Shown piece by piece: positions 17,895 through 26,950 of a stretch of DNA of 64,000 nt (position 1 is the stretch's first letter; every line of letters begins with the position of its first letter). Below the pieces are notes generated by a model. It had not been told where the DNA came from. It worked only from the letters and a program-made list of their open reading frames with translations, and made no database searches. The stretch covers positions 12,504,501-12,568,500 of the forward strand of contig NC_021658.1 of assembly GCF_000418325.1 (NCBI RefSeq). The letters run 5' to 3'. The position numbers were made by a program, and so were the translations under genes. This DNA comes from Sorangium cellulosum So0157-2 (GTDB taxonomy: Bacteria > Myxococcota_A > Polyangia > Polyangiales > Polyangiaceae).

Positions 17895-20876
17895 CTACGG
17901 CGCCTCGACCACCGTGCGTGACTCCTTCGCCTGGATCACGTCGGGGAGCAGGAACGGCACCAGGTGCGTCTGGTTCTTTCGCCAGAGCTCCGCCTGATCG
18001 CGGAAATGTGGGCTCTCGGCGTCCCAGACATTGCCTCCGGGAATGGCGTTCCACGCCTTCGGCCCCGCCGGGTCGAGCTCCACGACGAGCCGTTGCGACG
18101 GGCCGTGGACGTACCCGAAATCCGGTGACTCGTCGAGCGCCCACGAGAGGCGGTAATCCGAGGAGTCCACCGCGAACTCGTCGCCGCCGCGCGGAAAGCC
18201 GCGGCTCCAGAGGGGATCGCTCGGCGGAGGGATGCTGAGGCTGCTGAAGAGGGGGAGGAGCGCGTCGAAGGTGACCGTGTGAAAGGCGCCCCAGCGGGGC
18301 GCCGCAGCCCCGGAGCCGCCCTGTCGATCGAGCCAGGCGAGGGCGTCGAGCAGGGCGCGCAGCACGCGCTCATCCCTGGACTCGACCGCTGGCGTGCCCA
18401 TGTCGTCCCACAGCGCGCTGTCCTGCACGGCCGGATCGAAGGTGGCGAGCTGCTCCCGATCGGCGGAGAACAGGTGGAGGAGCGCCTTCGCCGACATCTC
18501 CCGGGAGAACGACGAGAAGCCCATCTGGCCGAGCTCGTCGCCCAGCACCCGGCGCACCACCCGGACGAGCCAGAGGTTGAAGACCAAGGTCGCCTCCGAG
18601 GCGCGGGCGTCGATCGCGCCGGGCCCATCGCCCTCGTCCGCGAGCGGCATGCCGGTATCGAGATCGACGCCGGCGGCCGCCTTGTAGTCCGCCTCCTCGC
18701 CCCAGCCGTCGAGGAGCGCCCGCTGGGCGGCGAGGCGCTCCGGGTCGTATGCGGCGTCCGCGACGATCCCGCTCAGATCGGGGTGAGTACCGGGCGTCGC
18801 GCGCTCCTCTTCGGCGCGATCCATGGCGCGGAGGAGGTGAGGCACGAGCCTCGCGCCGAGCGCCGACTTGATGTCGCCCTGGATCGCCGCGCAATCCTCC
18901 GGCGACAGAGGTCCCTCGTGGGCATCGATCCGCTCCTGGATGCGGCCCTCGCGAAACCCGATGTCGAAGCTGCAACCCAGGTACATGGGGGTGCCGTCGG
19001 GGAGCGCGCCGTTCGATGGATCGTTGTCCAGGGAGTCCCCGATGGGGTCGTTGTTCGCCGTGGCGATGTATCCCGCCGGCGGGTTCTTCGCGTGGGGGAT
19101 GAGGTGCTCGGGGAGCGTCCCGGTCCACTCCGCGGTCCCGTCGCCGGGGAGCACCATGCAGGGGAGGACGCCCGTATAGGTGGCCGCGTCCCAGGCGAAC
19201 GCCTCACGAGACCGCGTCGGGATCGCCGCGTGCGTCGTCCAGAGGATGTCGCCCGCGGCGTCGCCCATCACCCAGTTCTGCGCGCCGACGCTGAATTTCG
19301 AGAGCGACTCCTGCGCCTCATCGACCGAGCGAGCGCGCAGCAGGCCGAAGATGGCCTCCAGCTCCTTCGTCGGCTCCAGCCCCGTCCAGCGGACGCTGAG
19401 CGCCCCCACGGCCGGGTCCGGATCCACCACCGCGTGATCGACGATGTTCGGCAGGAGCGGGCCGTGGTGGGGCACGATCGGGACACGGTAGGTATAGGGC
19501 TCCCTGCCGGCGATCGCGATGACCTCCTCGACCGTCTGGAGGGGCACTGGATTGCCCTTGAAGAGCACGGCCTTGCCGTCGGGCGTGAGCTTCTCGGCAT
19601 AGACATCGGTGACATCGTACATCGCGACCGTCGCTCCCCACCCGACGTGCTCGTTGTGGCCCAGGATGATCCCCGGGATCCCGGGGAAGGTGACGCCCCC
19701 GACGTGAACATCGCGGCTCGCGTCCTTGCCCTCGGGCGCGGTGACATGGATCGAGACGGCATACCAGACGGCCGGCGCGCTCAGCGACAGGTGGGGATCG
19801 CTGGCCACGAGCGCGTGCCCCGTCGCGCTCCGGCTCGCGTGGATGGCCCAGTTGTTCGAGCCGAAGCCCTCCGGGGCGACCTTGCTCCTGGCGCGCTGGA
19901 CCGCGCTCAGGTAGCCGGTCAGCGACGAAAGGAGCTTCGCGCGGCCCGGCGCGGCGCGGTCCGGTCGCCGCGCGCGAGACGCTCTCTTCGCCGCCTTGTC
20001 CTCTGCCTTCCGGGCCTTCTCCCGCGCCGGGGAGGCGGGATAGCCGCTGCTGGTCACCGCGGGCTCGGAGGGGGCGAACCTCAGGAAGTCCCGCTCGAAG
20101 CCGGCGCGCTTCTGCGCGAGCGGATCGGCGCTGCTCGACGCGAACGTCGATCGGGCGGCGTCGAAGAACTGCTGCATGGTGATGTCCAGCTCGGCGTCGA
20201 ACGACAGGAGGTAGCTGTGGAAGCGGCTGATCACGAGCGAGTCGACGCCGCTCCAGTCGGTGAACGCCTCGGCGGGTATCCCCGTCGCGCCTCCGGGGAG
20301 GAGGATGTCCCCGGAGCGGATCTTCCTGAACACCTGGGTCACCCCGTCCGCGTACGCGTCGAGCATCTGGCGGAGCTCCCCCGCGGGGAGCGCGTCGTAC
20401 TGGGCCGTGGCGATCCGACCGAGCCCGACATGGCGGAGAGCGATGTCCTGATCGATGGTGGTGGGATCGAGATCGCCGAAGAGCTCTGCGAGCCTCCCCT
20501 CGGCGGTGCGCCGCAAGATCTCGAGCTGAAGCGCGCGGTCGCGCGCCGTCAGATACCCTTCGACGCGCATCGCGTCCACGAGGTTTTCGGCATAGATATG
20601 GGGCCTGCCGTCCCTGTCCTGGACGACATCGACGGCAGAGAGCAGGCCGTCGATGGTGAGCCGCCCGTCGACGGGCAGATCCGGCCGATCGCCGAGCGGA
20701 CCGAACGTCGCGGAGGAGGGCGGGCTGCCGTCGGGCGCGCCCGCGTCGGGATCGCTGGGCGCGCCCGCGTCGGGCGCGTTGCTGCCGGGACCAGGGTCGT
20801 CCGAGCACCCGAGCATGCCCGTGAGCCCGGTGACCAGGGCGAGGACGCAATGTGCCGAAGAGAATGACAGTCGCAT
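17895..20876 (-). CDS. Penicillin-acylase-family lipoprotein (Ntn hydrolase)
   Basis: 993-residue exported amidase of the penicillin G acylase/aculeacin acylase family, which cleaves acyl amides such as beta-lactams, acyl-homoserine lactones or lipopeptides. The lipoprotein signal ends at C24 (TGMLGCSDD). The alpha-chain region (about 60-300) contains DGRPHIYAEN and GYLTARDRALQLE. A charged Lys/Ala/Arg spacer (about 285-315) precedes the autocleavage site FGSNNWAIH, where S340 would become the N-terminal nucleophile of the beta chain. The beta chain includes ASDPHLSLSAPAVWY, GHNEHVGWG, YIATANNDP and the C-terminal GPSQRLVVELD. All key elements are present, so it should be active after self-processing. 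Substrate unknown; quorum-signal or antibiotic hydrolysis are both possible. Confidence 0.92.
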   Translation of the reverse strand: MRLSFSSAHCVLALVTGLTGMLGCSDDPGPGSNAPDAGAPSDPDAGAPDGSPPSSATFGPLGDRPDLPVDGRLTIDGLLSAVDVVQDRDGRPHIYAENLVDAMRVEGYLTARDRALQLEILRRTAEGRLAELFGDLDPTTIDQDIALRHVGLGRIATAQYDALPAGELRQMLDAYADGVTQVFRKIRSGDILLPGGATGIPAEAFTDWSGVDSLVISRFHSYLLSFDAELDITMQQFFDAARSTFASSSADPLAQKRAGFERDFLRFAPSEPAVTSSGYPASPAREKARKAEDKAAKRASRARRPDRAAPGRAKLLSSLTGYLSAVQRARSKVAPEGFGSNNWAIHASRSATGHALVASDPHLSLSAPAVWYAVSIHVTAPEGKDASRDVHVGGVTFPGIPGIILGHNEHVGWGATVAMYDVTDVYAEKLTPDGKAVLFKGNPVPLQTVEEVIAIAGREPYTYRVPIVPHHGPLLPNIVDHAVVDPDPAVGALSVRWTGLEPTKELEAIFGLLRARSVDEAQESLSKFSVGAQNWVMGDAAGDILWTTHAAIPTRSREAFAWDAATYTGVLPCMVLPGDGTAEWTGTLPEHLIPHAKNPPAGYIATANNDPIGDSLDNDPSNGALPDGTPMYLGCSFDIGFREGRIQERIDAHEGPLSPEDCAAIQGDIKSALGARLVPHLLRAMDRAEEERATPGTHPDLSGIVADAAYDPERLAAQRALLDGWGEEADYKAAAGVDLDTGMPLADEGDGPGAIDARASEATLVFNLWLVRVVRRVLGDELGQMGFSSFSREMSAKALLHLFSADREQLATFDPAVQDSALWDDMGTPAVESRDERVLRALLDALAWLDRQGGSGAAAPRWGAFHTVTFDALLPLFSSLSIPPPSDPLWSRGFPRGGDEFAVDSSDYRLSWALDESPDFGYVHGPSQRLVVELDPAGPKAWNAIPGGNVWDAESPHFRDQAELWRKNQTHLVPFLLPDVIQAKESRTVVEAP

Positions 20877-21266
20877 GAACGCTCCTTCGTAGGATGGAAG
20901 CGTAGGATGGAAGCGAGCCGCCGCGGCGGTGTCGTCGGGCGACGCGGTGGCTGGAACGGCACGTCGTCGAGCGAGGTAGGGTTCGGAGCTCCTTTCGCGG
21001 CAGCATGGGCCAGGGCACGACCGGCGAGAGGGAGCGTGCCTTGGCGCGGTGTCTGGGCCAGCATGACACGCAGACGCTATCGCGGCCCGTGCCGGACCGC
21101 CGCCGAGCCAGGCTGTCTGAATCGTACCTTGGCCCCCCGGGTCGCCGAGGAGGCCAGCGACTGCGGTCCGGGAGGCGTCGCCGACGTCGTCCTGGATGGG
21201 CTCAGACGCCGGCCCTGGAGCAGGGTGGAGCGGGGCAGAAGGCGAAGGAGCGAGTATCGGCGGTCT
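20877..21266. other. Intergenic region, no gene seen
   Basis: 390 bp between the start of the acylase gene and the end of the TIGR02147 regulator. It has a short tandem (gtaggatggaagc twice, 20889-20914) next to the acylase start; nothing else is convincing. Confidence 0.4.
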
Positions 21267-22280
21267 TCACGCCGGTGCTGGCGATCCGCCGCTGAGCGCC
21301 GGCGCCGGCTGGACCGAGAGGTCGAGCATTTGCGCGCACGCGAGCACGAGCCGCTCGCACGGCTGCGACGCCGCGACGATGGCGCGCATCTGCTGGAAGT
21401 ACGCGCGGTGCAGCTCGCGCAGGCGCTCGAGGTCGGGCGCGGAGACCGTGAACAGGTTGTACGAGCTCGGCCCCGGCGCGCCGAGCTCGAGCCGCTCCAC
21501 CGCGCGCTGGCTCCACCACACCTTCACCTGGTGCGCCGCCTTCGGATCGCGCCGCGTGTCCACCGTGCGCGACGGCGCGATCGCGTACTTGCGGCCGACC
21601 AGGTGAATCTGGCCGGTGCGCTCGAGGACCGCGAGGCACTCGCGCTCCTCCTTGGGCGTGATGCCGATCCGCTCGGCGATCCACCCGTCGCGGTGCCGCG
21701 GCAGCTCCTCGTACGCGCGCAGCTCGAGCGCGAGGAGCACCGCCTGCGACCACGGGACCTCGTAGGCAGCGCGCCGGCGCGTCTCGAGCTGCTTCCACGC
21801 CGCGCGCGCGCTCGGCAGGGCCCGGGGGTCGACGAGCGTCGCCAGGAAGTCGAGGAGGCGCAGCGAGCACACGTCGACGAGGCGGAGGAAGTCCGGCAGG
21901 CGCGGCTCGGCGTCGCCCTGCAGCCAGCGCGCGACCGCGAAGCGGCTCCGCCCCGCGCTCCGCGCGATCTCCACGATGGTGCGCCCGGCCCGCAGCTCGC
22001 CGAGGAGCTGCACAACGCCCTCCGGGGTTCCGAGCGAAGCCCGCGCGAGCCACGGCGGCGCGGCGCCGAAGAAGCGGGCGATCGCGGCGGCGGTGTCGAC
22101 CCCCGCCCGCTCCGCCACTGCGAACGCCTTCGCCGCCGTCGGAAAGCTGCGCCCCGACTCCCACGTGTACGCGATGTTCGTGCGGTACCCGAGCCGGCGG
22201 CTGAACGCGCGCTGCGAGCGTTTTCCCCGCACGGCGCGCAGGAGCTCGCTCGCGAGGACGTCGAGATCGAGGTCGTTCAT
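21267..22280 (-). CDS. TIGR02147/DUF4423-family regulatory protein
   Basis: 337 residues. The N-terminus is an XRE-like helix-turn-helix (AFSRRLGYRTNIAYTWESGR), followed by a second HTH-like segment (RTIVEIARSAGRSRFAVARW). The C-terminal half has the DUF4423 layout: EERECLAVLERTGQIHLVGR and the closing SAPDLERLRELHRAYFQQMR. This family is abundant in myxobacteria and Fibrobacter and is believed to be regulatory, with no experimentally known ligand. It stands alone, transcribed away from the lipoprotein gene beginning at 22433. Confidence 0.8.
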   Translation of the reverse strand: MNDLDLDVLASELLRAVRGKRSQRAFSRRLGYRTNIAYTWESGRSFPTAAKAFAVAERAGVDTAAAIARFFGAAPPWLARASLGTPEGVVQLLGELRAGRTIVEIARSAGRSRFAVARWLQGDAEPRLPDFLRLVDVCSLRLLDFLATLVDPRALPSARAAWKQLETRRRAAYEVPWSQAVLLALELRAYEELPRHRDGWIAERIGITPKEERECLAVLERTGQIHLVGRKYAIAPSRTVDTRRDPKAAHQVKVWWSQRAVERLELGAPGPSSYNLFTVSAPDLERLRELHRAYFQQMRAIVAASQPCERLVLACAQMLDLSVQPAPALSGGSPAPA

Positions 22281-22432
22281 GTCTTGGAGGTTTGCACACT
22301 GGAGGGCCGTCTGACCACACGATATGTGCGAAACGGCCCTTGCGACACACGGGGTCGGGGCACAGCATCGTGATCGCAGCTGGTCTCGAACCGCAGGAGG
22401 CGCCGCGTGACGCGCGCGCCCGGGAGGTCGCC

Positions 22433-23808
22433 GTGTCGTCTTCGCTTCGTCACTCGTCTTCGCGCTTCGTCACTCGTCTTCGCTTCGTCACTCGTCTTCG
22501 CTTCGTCACGCGTCCGTTCGCGCCGGTGGGCGCGGTCTCCTCGTCGTCGCCGCGCTCCTCGCGGCGGCGTGCACCGCCCCCCAGGGCGGCAGCCAGACCG
22601 GTCACGACGGCGCCGGGACCGAAGGCGCCTGCGAGGAGACATCCACCGTCGTCGGCTCGCTCGAGGAGGCCACCGCGCTCGGCTTCACCGCCGGCGAGGC
22701 GCTGGCCCAGGCCGAGGGGACGTTCGAGAGCCCCATCGTGTGGGCGCCCCCGGGCGACATGGTGAACGCCGGCCCCGAGCAGGGCGAAGGCGAGATCACG
22801 ATCGACGTCGCCTACGGCGGCGGCGCGATCCGGTTCGTCGAGTCGCGGTTCGTCGAGTCGCGGCCCCGGGGGTCGAACGACGAAACGGAGGGCGGCCCCG
22901 CGATCGCCGGCGACCTGTGCAAGAGCCGCATCGAGATCGACGTGGAGCTGGCGATCGCGACGAGCGGCGGCGCGCTCGCGGAGACGGTGCCCGCCATCCT
23001 CTCGTCGTCGGATCCGCGCCACGTCGCCCTCGAGGCCGAGCTCGATCCCGACGCGCTCTCCGGGTCGCTGGTCGTCACGCCGCAGAGGGAGGGCTGGGCG
23101 CTGGCCGATCTCACCATCCGCGGCGGCATGGCGGCCGGCGCCTCGTGGGGATCGATCGACGCGCGGCTCGAGTACTCGGACGGCGAGGCGGTAGGCGCGG
23201 GGTTCCGCTCGTTCGCGTCGTGGCCGACCGCCGAGACGTGCGCCCGAGGCGGCCTGCCGCTGCCCCTCGACACCGCGCTGCTCGCGTTCTCCGCCGCCGA
23301 CGTGCTGGCGGAGAACGCCGAGGTCGCGGCGACGTTCACCTGGGACCAGGGGACGACGACGCGGATCGCGCTGTCGCTCGAGGCGGCGGACGACGTCGCG
23401 TGCGTGTCGCTCGGAGGGGAGTTCGACGAGGCGGGCATGCGCATCCCGGCGCGCCTCCACCTCGTGACCGAGGACGGCCGCGTGGATCTCGAGACCGACG
23501 TCGACGTCTACGCGCTCGCCGACGCCGAGGGGCGCCTCGTCGACGCCTCGTTCCAGAGCGTGCGCATGCGCGGCGTCGCGCCCGACGACTTCGAGGCGAC
23601 GTACGGGATCACCGGCTTCGACGCGAGCGGCTACGACGAGGCGTCGCCCATCGTGCGCGGCACGTTCACCGGCGGCAGCAGCACCGGCGCGCTGGAGGTG
23701 CTCGGCCTCACCGTGCCCGAGTGCGTGAGGGATCCCGCCTCGAACCCCGGCGGCGGGTGCGAGGGCATCGACAGCACCGAGCTCGGCGGCGGCACCTGGG
23801 CGCCCTGA
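22433..23808 (+). pseudogene. Lipoprotein gene with frameshift inside a coding tandem repeat
   Basis: The large frame ends at 23808 and is open upstream to 22411. It encodes a clear lipoprotein signal (GGRGLLVVAALLAAACTAP) at about 22524-22580 but has no start codon of its own before 22738, which is past the signal. The GTG at 22433, with GGGAGG 5 bp upstream, starts a frame reading SSSLRH that matches the later SSLRH units. Between them lie four tandem units of tcgtcttcgcttcgtcac. Unit two is 20 nt, the others 18 nt, so the extra 2 nt breaks the frame. With four 18-nt units the GTG would read straight into the signal peptide. The mature part (about 400 aa) is acidic, Cys-poor and unrecognised. 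Phase variation, recent decay or sequence error are all possible. Confidence 0.7.
22436..22509 (+). repeat. Coding 18/20-bp tandem repeat, four units
   Basis: Units tcgtcttcgcttcgtcac at 22436-22453, 22474-22491 and 22492-22509, with a variant carrying an extra gc at 22454-22473. It lies directly after the GTG and ribosome binding site of the lipoprotein gene, so copy length sets the reading frame of the signal peptide. Confidence 0.9.
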
Positions 23809-23874
23809 GCCACGGTCGGGATCTCCTGCAAAAGGAGGTCGGCGATCTCCACGAGAAAAGTGCCTGAGTCGAGA

Positions 23875-24234
23875 CTAGAACGCTGGGGGCGTCTCCGGGC
23901 CCAGCCGGAGGCGACCGTCGCCCGACGCGTCGGGTACGTCGGACTCGACGTCGAGCGTAATCCGGACCTTCTGCGTCGACTTGGTGCCCGACCGCGCCTG
24001 CGCCCCGGCCTGGACGACCCAGAATTTCAGCGCGCCGTCGCCCGACCGGCTACGCTCGGTGCTCAGCTCGACCTCGATGCTCACCTCCTTGACAACGAAG
24101 GTCAGCCCGGCGTCCGCCGGCGCCTGCCCCTCCTTCACGGACTTGGAGAGCGCTCGGCGCCTGCTCTGCGCGCCGCGGCGCAGCTCGGCGCGCAGGGAGT
24201 CCAACCATTCCACGAGCTCGAATTTGATGGCCAT
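23875..24234 (-). CDS. Trypco2-domain protein
   Basis: 119 residues from the ATG at 24234 (an in-frame ATG at 24318 would overlap the upstream gene). It matches the trypsin-co-occurring domain 2 pattern: a short amphipathic helix (MAIKFELVEWLDSLRAELRR), a strand pair (TFVVKEVSIEVELS), then KFWVVQAGAQARSGTKSTQ and VRITLDVE, the usual FWVV...T..V.L.L ending. Trypco2 is a small domain found beside trypsin-like or CHAT-like peptidases in putative self/non-self or conflict systems, perhaps as a regulatory or anchoring module. There is no signal peptide. It is the last gene of a three-gene minus-strand operon, 40 bp after the thioredoxin-like lipoprotein. Confidence 0.78.
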   Translation of the reverse strand: MAIKFELVEWLDSLRAELRRGAQSRRRALSKSVKEGQAPADAGLTFVVKEVSIEVELSTERSRSGDGALKFWVVQAGAQARSGTKSTQKVRITLDVESDVPDASGDGRLRLGPETPPAF

Positions 24235-24274
24235 TGAGGATGTTCCGTTTGTTGGCGTCGCCCGGTGGCGAGGG

Positions 24275-25000
24275 TCATTTGCTCTTTTCGAGGTCGTCCA
24301 ATTGCTTGGAGAGGTCACGGAGGATCTCGGAGAGCGTCGGCACCGCCGTACGCTTGACCAGAGGATCGCAGGGCTGGAACTCGCCTCCTACGTGGCAGGC
24401 CACGGCGAGGTCCCCGGACTCCCCTCCGAGTTGCTCCCACTGCGCCCGCGGCATCCGGTACTTCGCGATGCCGAACCGTCCGTCCACGAGCGCCTCCGGC
24501 ATCACGCCGACACCGGACTCCCTGCGCGCTCGCAACGACTCCCGAACCGCCTCCGAGAATTTGCGCGCGTCCGCCTCCTCCAGCAGCATTCCGAACTCGT
24601 CGTCCGAGAAGACTCCGAGCACGAGCGACTTGGGGAACAGCTGCCGCAGCTTGGGGACGACGTCTGCGAGCCGCTTATCAACGTTCGGGCACCAGGAAGA
24701 GTAGAGGAGCAGGATGACGTCCGACGGCGATTCGCCGCGATCCCGGTTGACCGCGTCGCGCGCGGCGTCCTCGATGCGCCACCCGACGCCGAACTCGTCG
24801 ATGAGCCAGAACTTCGGCGCCTCGTAAACGAGCCGGCTCCGGTCGTCGGGCTGCTCCACGGCGGCGGGCGTCGCCGTGTCACTTGCCGGTTGGACCGGAG
24901 CAGCGCTCGGCCGCGTCGCCGAGCGCGCCCCTGCGCAGCCCACCGAGGCCGCGAGGCTCACCAGGAACAGCGCGCGGGCCATGTATTGATCGATCGTCAT
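24275..25000 (-). CDS. Thioredoxin-fold-like lipoprotein, function unknown
   Basis: 241 residues from the ATG at 25000. The signal peptide ends near C22 (SLAASVGCAGA), a weak lipobox. The central part reads VILLLYSSWCPNVDKRLADV, then LRQLFPKSLVLGVFSDDEF, like a thioredoxin fold whose active-site CxxC is reduced to a single Cys (WCPN), followed by VGVMPEALVDGRFGI, which fits the cis-Pro region. Two further Cys occur near the end (ACHVGGEFQPC). It may be a redox-sensing or structural relative and not an oxidoreductase. It lies 11 bp after the CHAT-like gene and 40 bp before the trypco2 gene on the same strand, so the three are probably co-transcribed and co-operating. Confidence 0.62.
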   Translation of the reverse strand: MTIDQYMARALFLVSLAASVGCAGARSATRPSAAPVQPASDTATPAAVEQPDDRSRLVYEAPKFWLIDEFGVGWRIEDAARDAVNRDRGESPSDVILLLYSSWCPNVDKRLADVVPKLRQLFPKSLVLGVFSDDEFGMLLEEADARKFSEAVRESLRARRESGVGVMPEALVDGRFGIAKYRMPRAQWEQLGGESGDLAVACHVGGEFQPCDPLVKRTAVPTLSEILRDLSKQLDDLEKSK

Positions 25001-25011
25001 TGGCGCCTTCC

Positions 25012-25944
25012 TCAGCCGTCCTCGTCGCCCGAATCCGCCGGCGCGAAAATCAGCCCCGTCCCAACGAGCCCGATGGCAAAGCTCAACTTCGGGTTCTTCT
25101 GCATCGCGCGAAGCGCCACCTCGTAGGACTTGCGCTGCCGTCCCACGGTGTCCACGAGCAGCTTGGCGAGATCGAGGCCATCCTCGTAAGGGATGCTCCT
25201 GCCCGTCGCCAGGGCGACGCTGGCGCCCGCGGGGACGTGCTTCAGCGTGTTGCAGCTGATAACCCAGATGTCTCCGTGGCTGCCGTCCGCGGAGATCCCG
25301 AACAGAGCGGCGATCGGCACCGATGACCCGTCCGCAAACCGGAGGAGCCCCTGGGCGTCCGTATGGCCGATGACAATCGTGAGGTGCCCGGGCTGCTGGC
25401 TGTCGATGTGACGCAGCGCGCGCTCGGCGGCGGTGGTGCCCATCGTGGCGGTTAGATCGAGTACGCGGGTACGCTCGTTGTGGAGCGCGCCGGCTTTCCT
25501 TCGGAGCTGCGCGAGGTACTCGTTCGAGACCTCGCTCGCGTTCACCTCCGGGCCATAAACGCCGGTCACCTCGGCCCTCGTACGCGGCACGGCGTGGGCG
25601 ACGGACACGTGGTCGGGCACCCGGCCCAACGTCGCCAGCGCGGGATCCGGGTTCTTGGATCGCTGAAGGAGCACGAGCGCGTCGTCGGCGACGGCGGCGC
25701 GCACCGCCTTGATCTGTTCCGGGGACTGGACCAGGACGCGCTTCGTCCCGGCGCCCCTCAGGCGGCTTCGAAGCTCGGCGATGGCCTCGTCGTTGGGCTG
25801 CGCCGCCGCGTCCTCGCCTCGATCCGTGAGGATCTGGTCTAAGCACACGCATTTCGTGCACTGCTTGGGGGCCGGTGTCGCAAGATCGGCCGCCAGGAGG
25901 ACGAACAGGGCGGCGACGGTGGCGAGAAGATGCTGCATCAACAT
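25012..25944 (-). CDS. Exported CHAT/caspase-like putative cysteine peptidase
   Basis: 310 residues. An N-terminal hydrophobic segment (LLATVAALFVLLAADLA) is followed by a CTKCVC cluster (C29, C32, C34), so the protein is probably exported or membrane-anchored. The C-terminal half looks like a CHAT peptidase core: strand LTIVIGHTD with H194, an ADGSSVPIAALF segment resembling the DG..L...dL stretch of CHAT domains, then GDIWVISCNT with C231, the expected His-Cys dyad spacing. The middle part (about 60-170) is unassigned. It is first in an operon with a thioredoxin-like lipoprotein and a trypco2 protein; trypco2 is known to co-occur with CHAT and trypsin-type peptidases. The peptidase call rests on motifs only. 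Confidence 0.6.
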   Translation of the reverse strand: MLMQHLLATVAALFVLLAADLATPAPKQCTKCVCLDQILTDRGEDAAAQPNDEAIAELRSRLRGAGTKRVLVQSPEQIKAVRAAVADDALVLLQRSKNPDPALATLGRVPDHVSVAHAVPRTRAEVTGVYGPEVNASEVSNEYLAQLRRKAGALHNERTRVLDLTATMGTTAAERALRHIDSQQPGHLTIVIGHTDAQGLLRFADGSSVPIAALFGISADGSHGDIWVISCNTLKHVPAGASVALATGRSIPYEDGLDLAKLLVDTVGRQRKSYEVALRAMQKNPKLSFAIGLVGTGLIFAPADSGDEDG

Positions 25945-26155
25945 CCCTGCTTTTCGAGAGGCTCGTGGCAGCTTTTGTAGAATTGAGCGAGGTTACATGG
26001 CCGCGTCGCGCGAGTAAGTATGAATCAGTGCGCTCGATGCGCCGGGCTGGATGGCCGTGGCTGCGAGCTCGTCGTCATGGCGCCGAGCTCGCCGGCCCCA
26101 GCGCGCAGCCCGCGGCCGCGCCGCGCTCGCGAGCGTGGACGCCGCGGCCGCCTTA

Positions 26156-26356
26156 CTACGGCTCCGGGTCCACCACGATGATTGCGAGCGGCAACGCCAG
26201 CGAGCCCTCGGTCGCGCCGAAGATCGGAGTGTGCTGCACGTCGGTCACCCTGTAGTTGATCGTCTCGAAATTCACCAGCTCCCCGACGATGGGAACGCGG
26301 GAGAACGAGAGCGTCTTCGTGTTGCCGCCTGCTATGACCATGCTGACGTATGCCAT
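26156..26356 (-). CDS. Small hypothetical protein, 66 aa
   Basis: Opens at the ATG at 26356 and reads MAYVSMVIAGGNTKTLSFSR, ending AIIVVDPEP. It has good codon bias compared with the surrounding decayed sequence and an alternating hydrophobic/polar pattern typical of a small all-beta protein. No signal peptide and no known motif. The ribosome binding site is not obvious. It lies beside an IS91-like remnant, so it could be a leftover or passenger of a mobile region. Confidence 0.5.
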   Translation of the reverse strand: MAYVSMVIAGGNTKTLSFSRVPIVGELVNFETINYRVTDVQHTPIFGATEGSLALPLAIIVVDPEP

Positions 26357-26399
26357 GGGCCGGCCACTCGCCCGGCCCGGCCTTCGCGTCAAGGGTCGC

Positions 26400-26770
26400 C
26401 AGGCACAGAGTTGTCGCACGGGCGCAGCGCCGCGCAGCCGCGCCGAGCGCGCCCTCGAGCTGCTCGGCGCAGCCTGACGCGCGCTCAGGCCGCATCGGAG
26501 GCCACAGGACGTAACGCAAGAGCGCCTCCCTCGCCCCGGCGTTGAGCCCGCCGGCGCGTGTCGCCGCATGCAAGGTGAAGCCATCGATCGAGACGCACAG
26601 CGTGCTTGTCGTACGCGAGCGCGCTCGGCGAGCTCCTCCCGCACACGATGATCGAGACAGCGCGCTTGCCGCTCGGCGTGATGACGGATGAAGCCGATCA
26701 GCGCGCTCGTGCGGGCCGCCCTCAGCGCAAGGGCAAGCCGGGCCGGTCCTGAGCCAGCGGATCTGCGCGC
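26400..26770 (-). pseudogene. IS91-like (Y2) transposase remnant
   Basis: Minus-strand fragments in two frames read ALIGFIRHHAERQARCLDHR and then SIDGFTLHAATRAGGLNAGA plus REALLRYVLWPP. The latter is the C-terminal pattern of IS91/IS801-type transposases (G-F-x-L-H-A ... L-x-R-Y-x-x-R-P-P). The catalytic HUH and tyrosine region is not present, and at least one frameshift separates the pieces. A clear sign of old insertion-sequence decay upstream of the sigma-factor operon. Confidence 0.6.
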
Positions 26771-26950
26771 TGGACACCCCGGGTACGACGGCGTGCTCGC
26801 GCCCTGGCAGACGCTGCGTGCCAGCAGGTGATTCCAGCTCCGGCGGACGCTCACTGCCAGACGGCAGCCGGGGAGGCCTTCCGATTTTTTCTGTAACTCC
26901 GGGGCGGGTCCGGCCATATGGGGCTCGTGGCATCGCTCTCGGAGGTCTGG

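Noticed and set aside
18279..20867. 862-codon plus-strand open frame
   Set aside because: Antisense shadow of the penicillin-acylase-family gene; no ribosome binding site and no recognisable domain.
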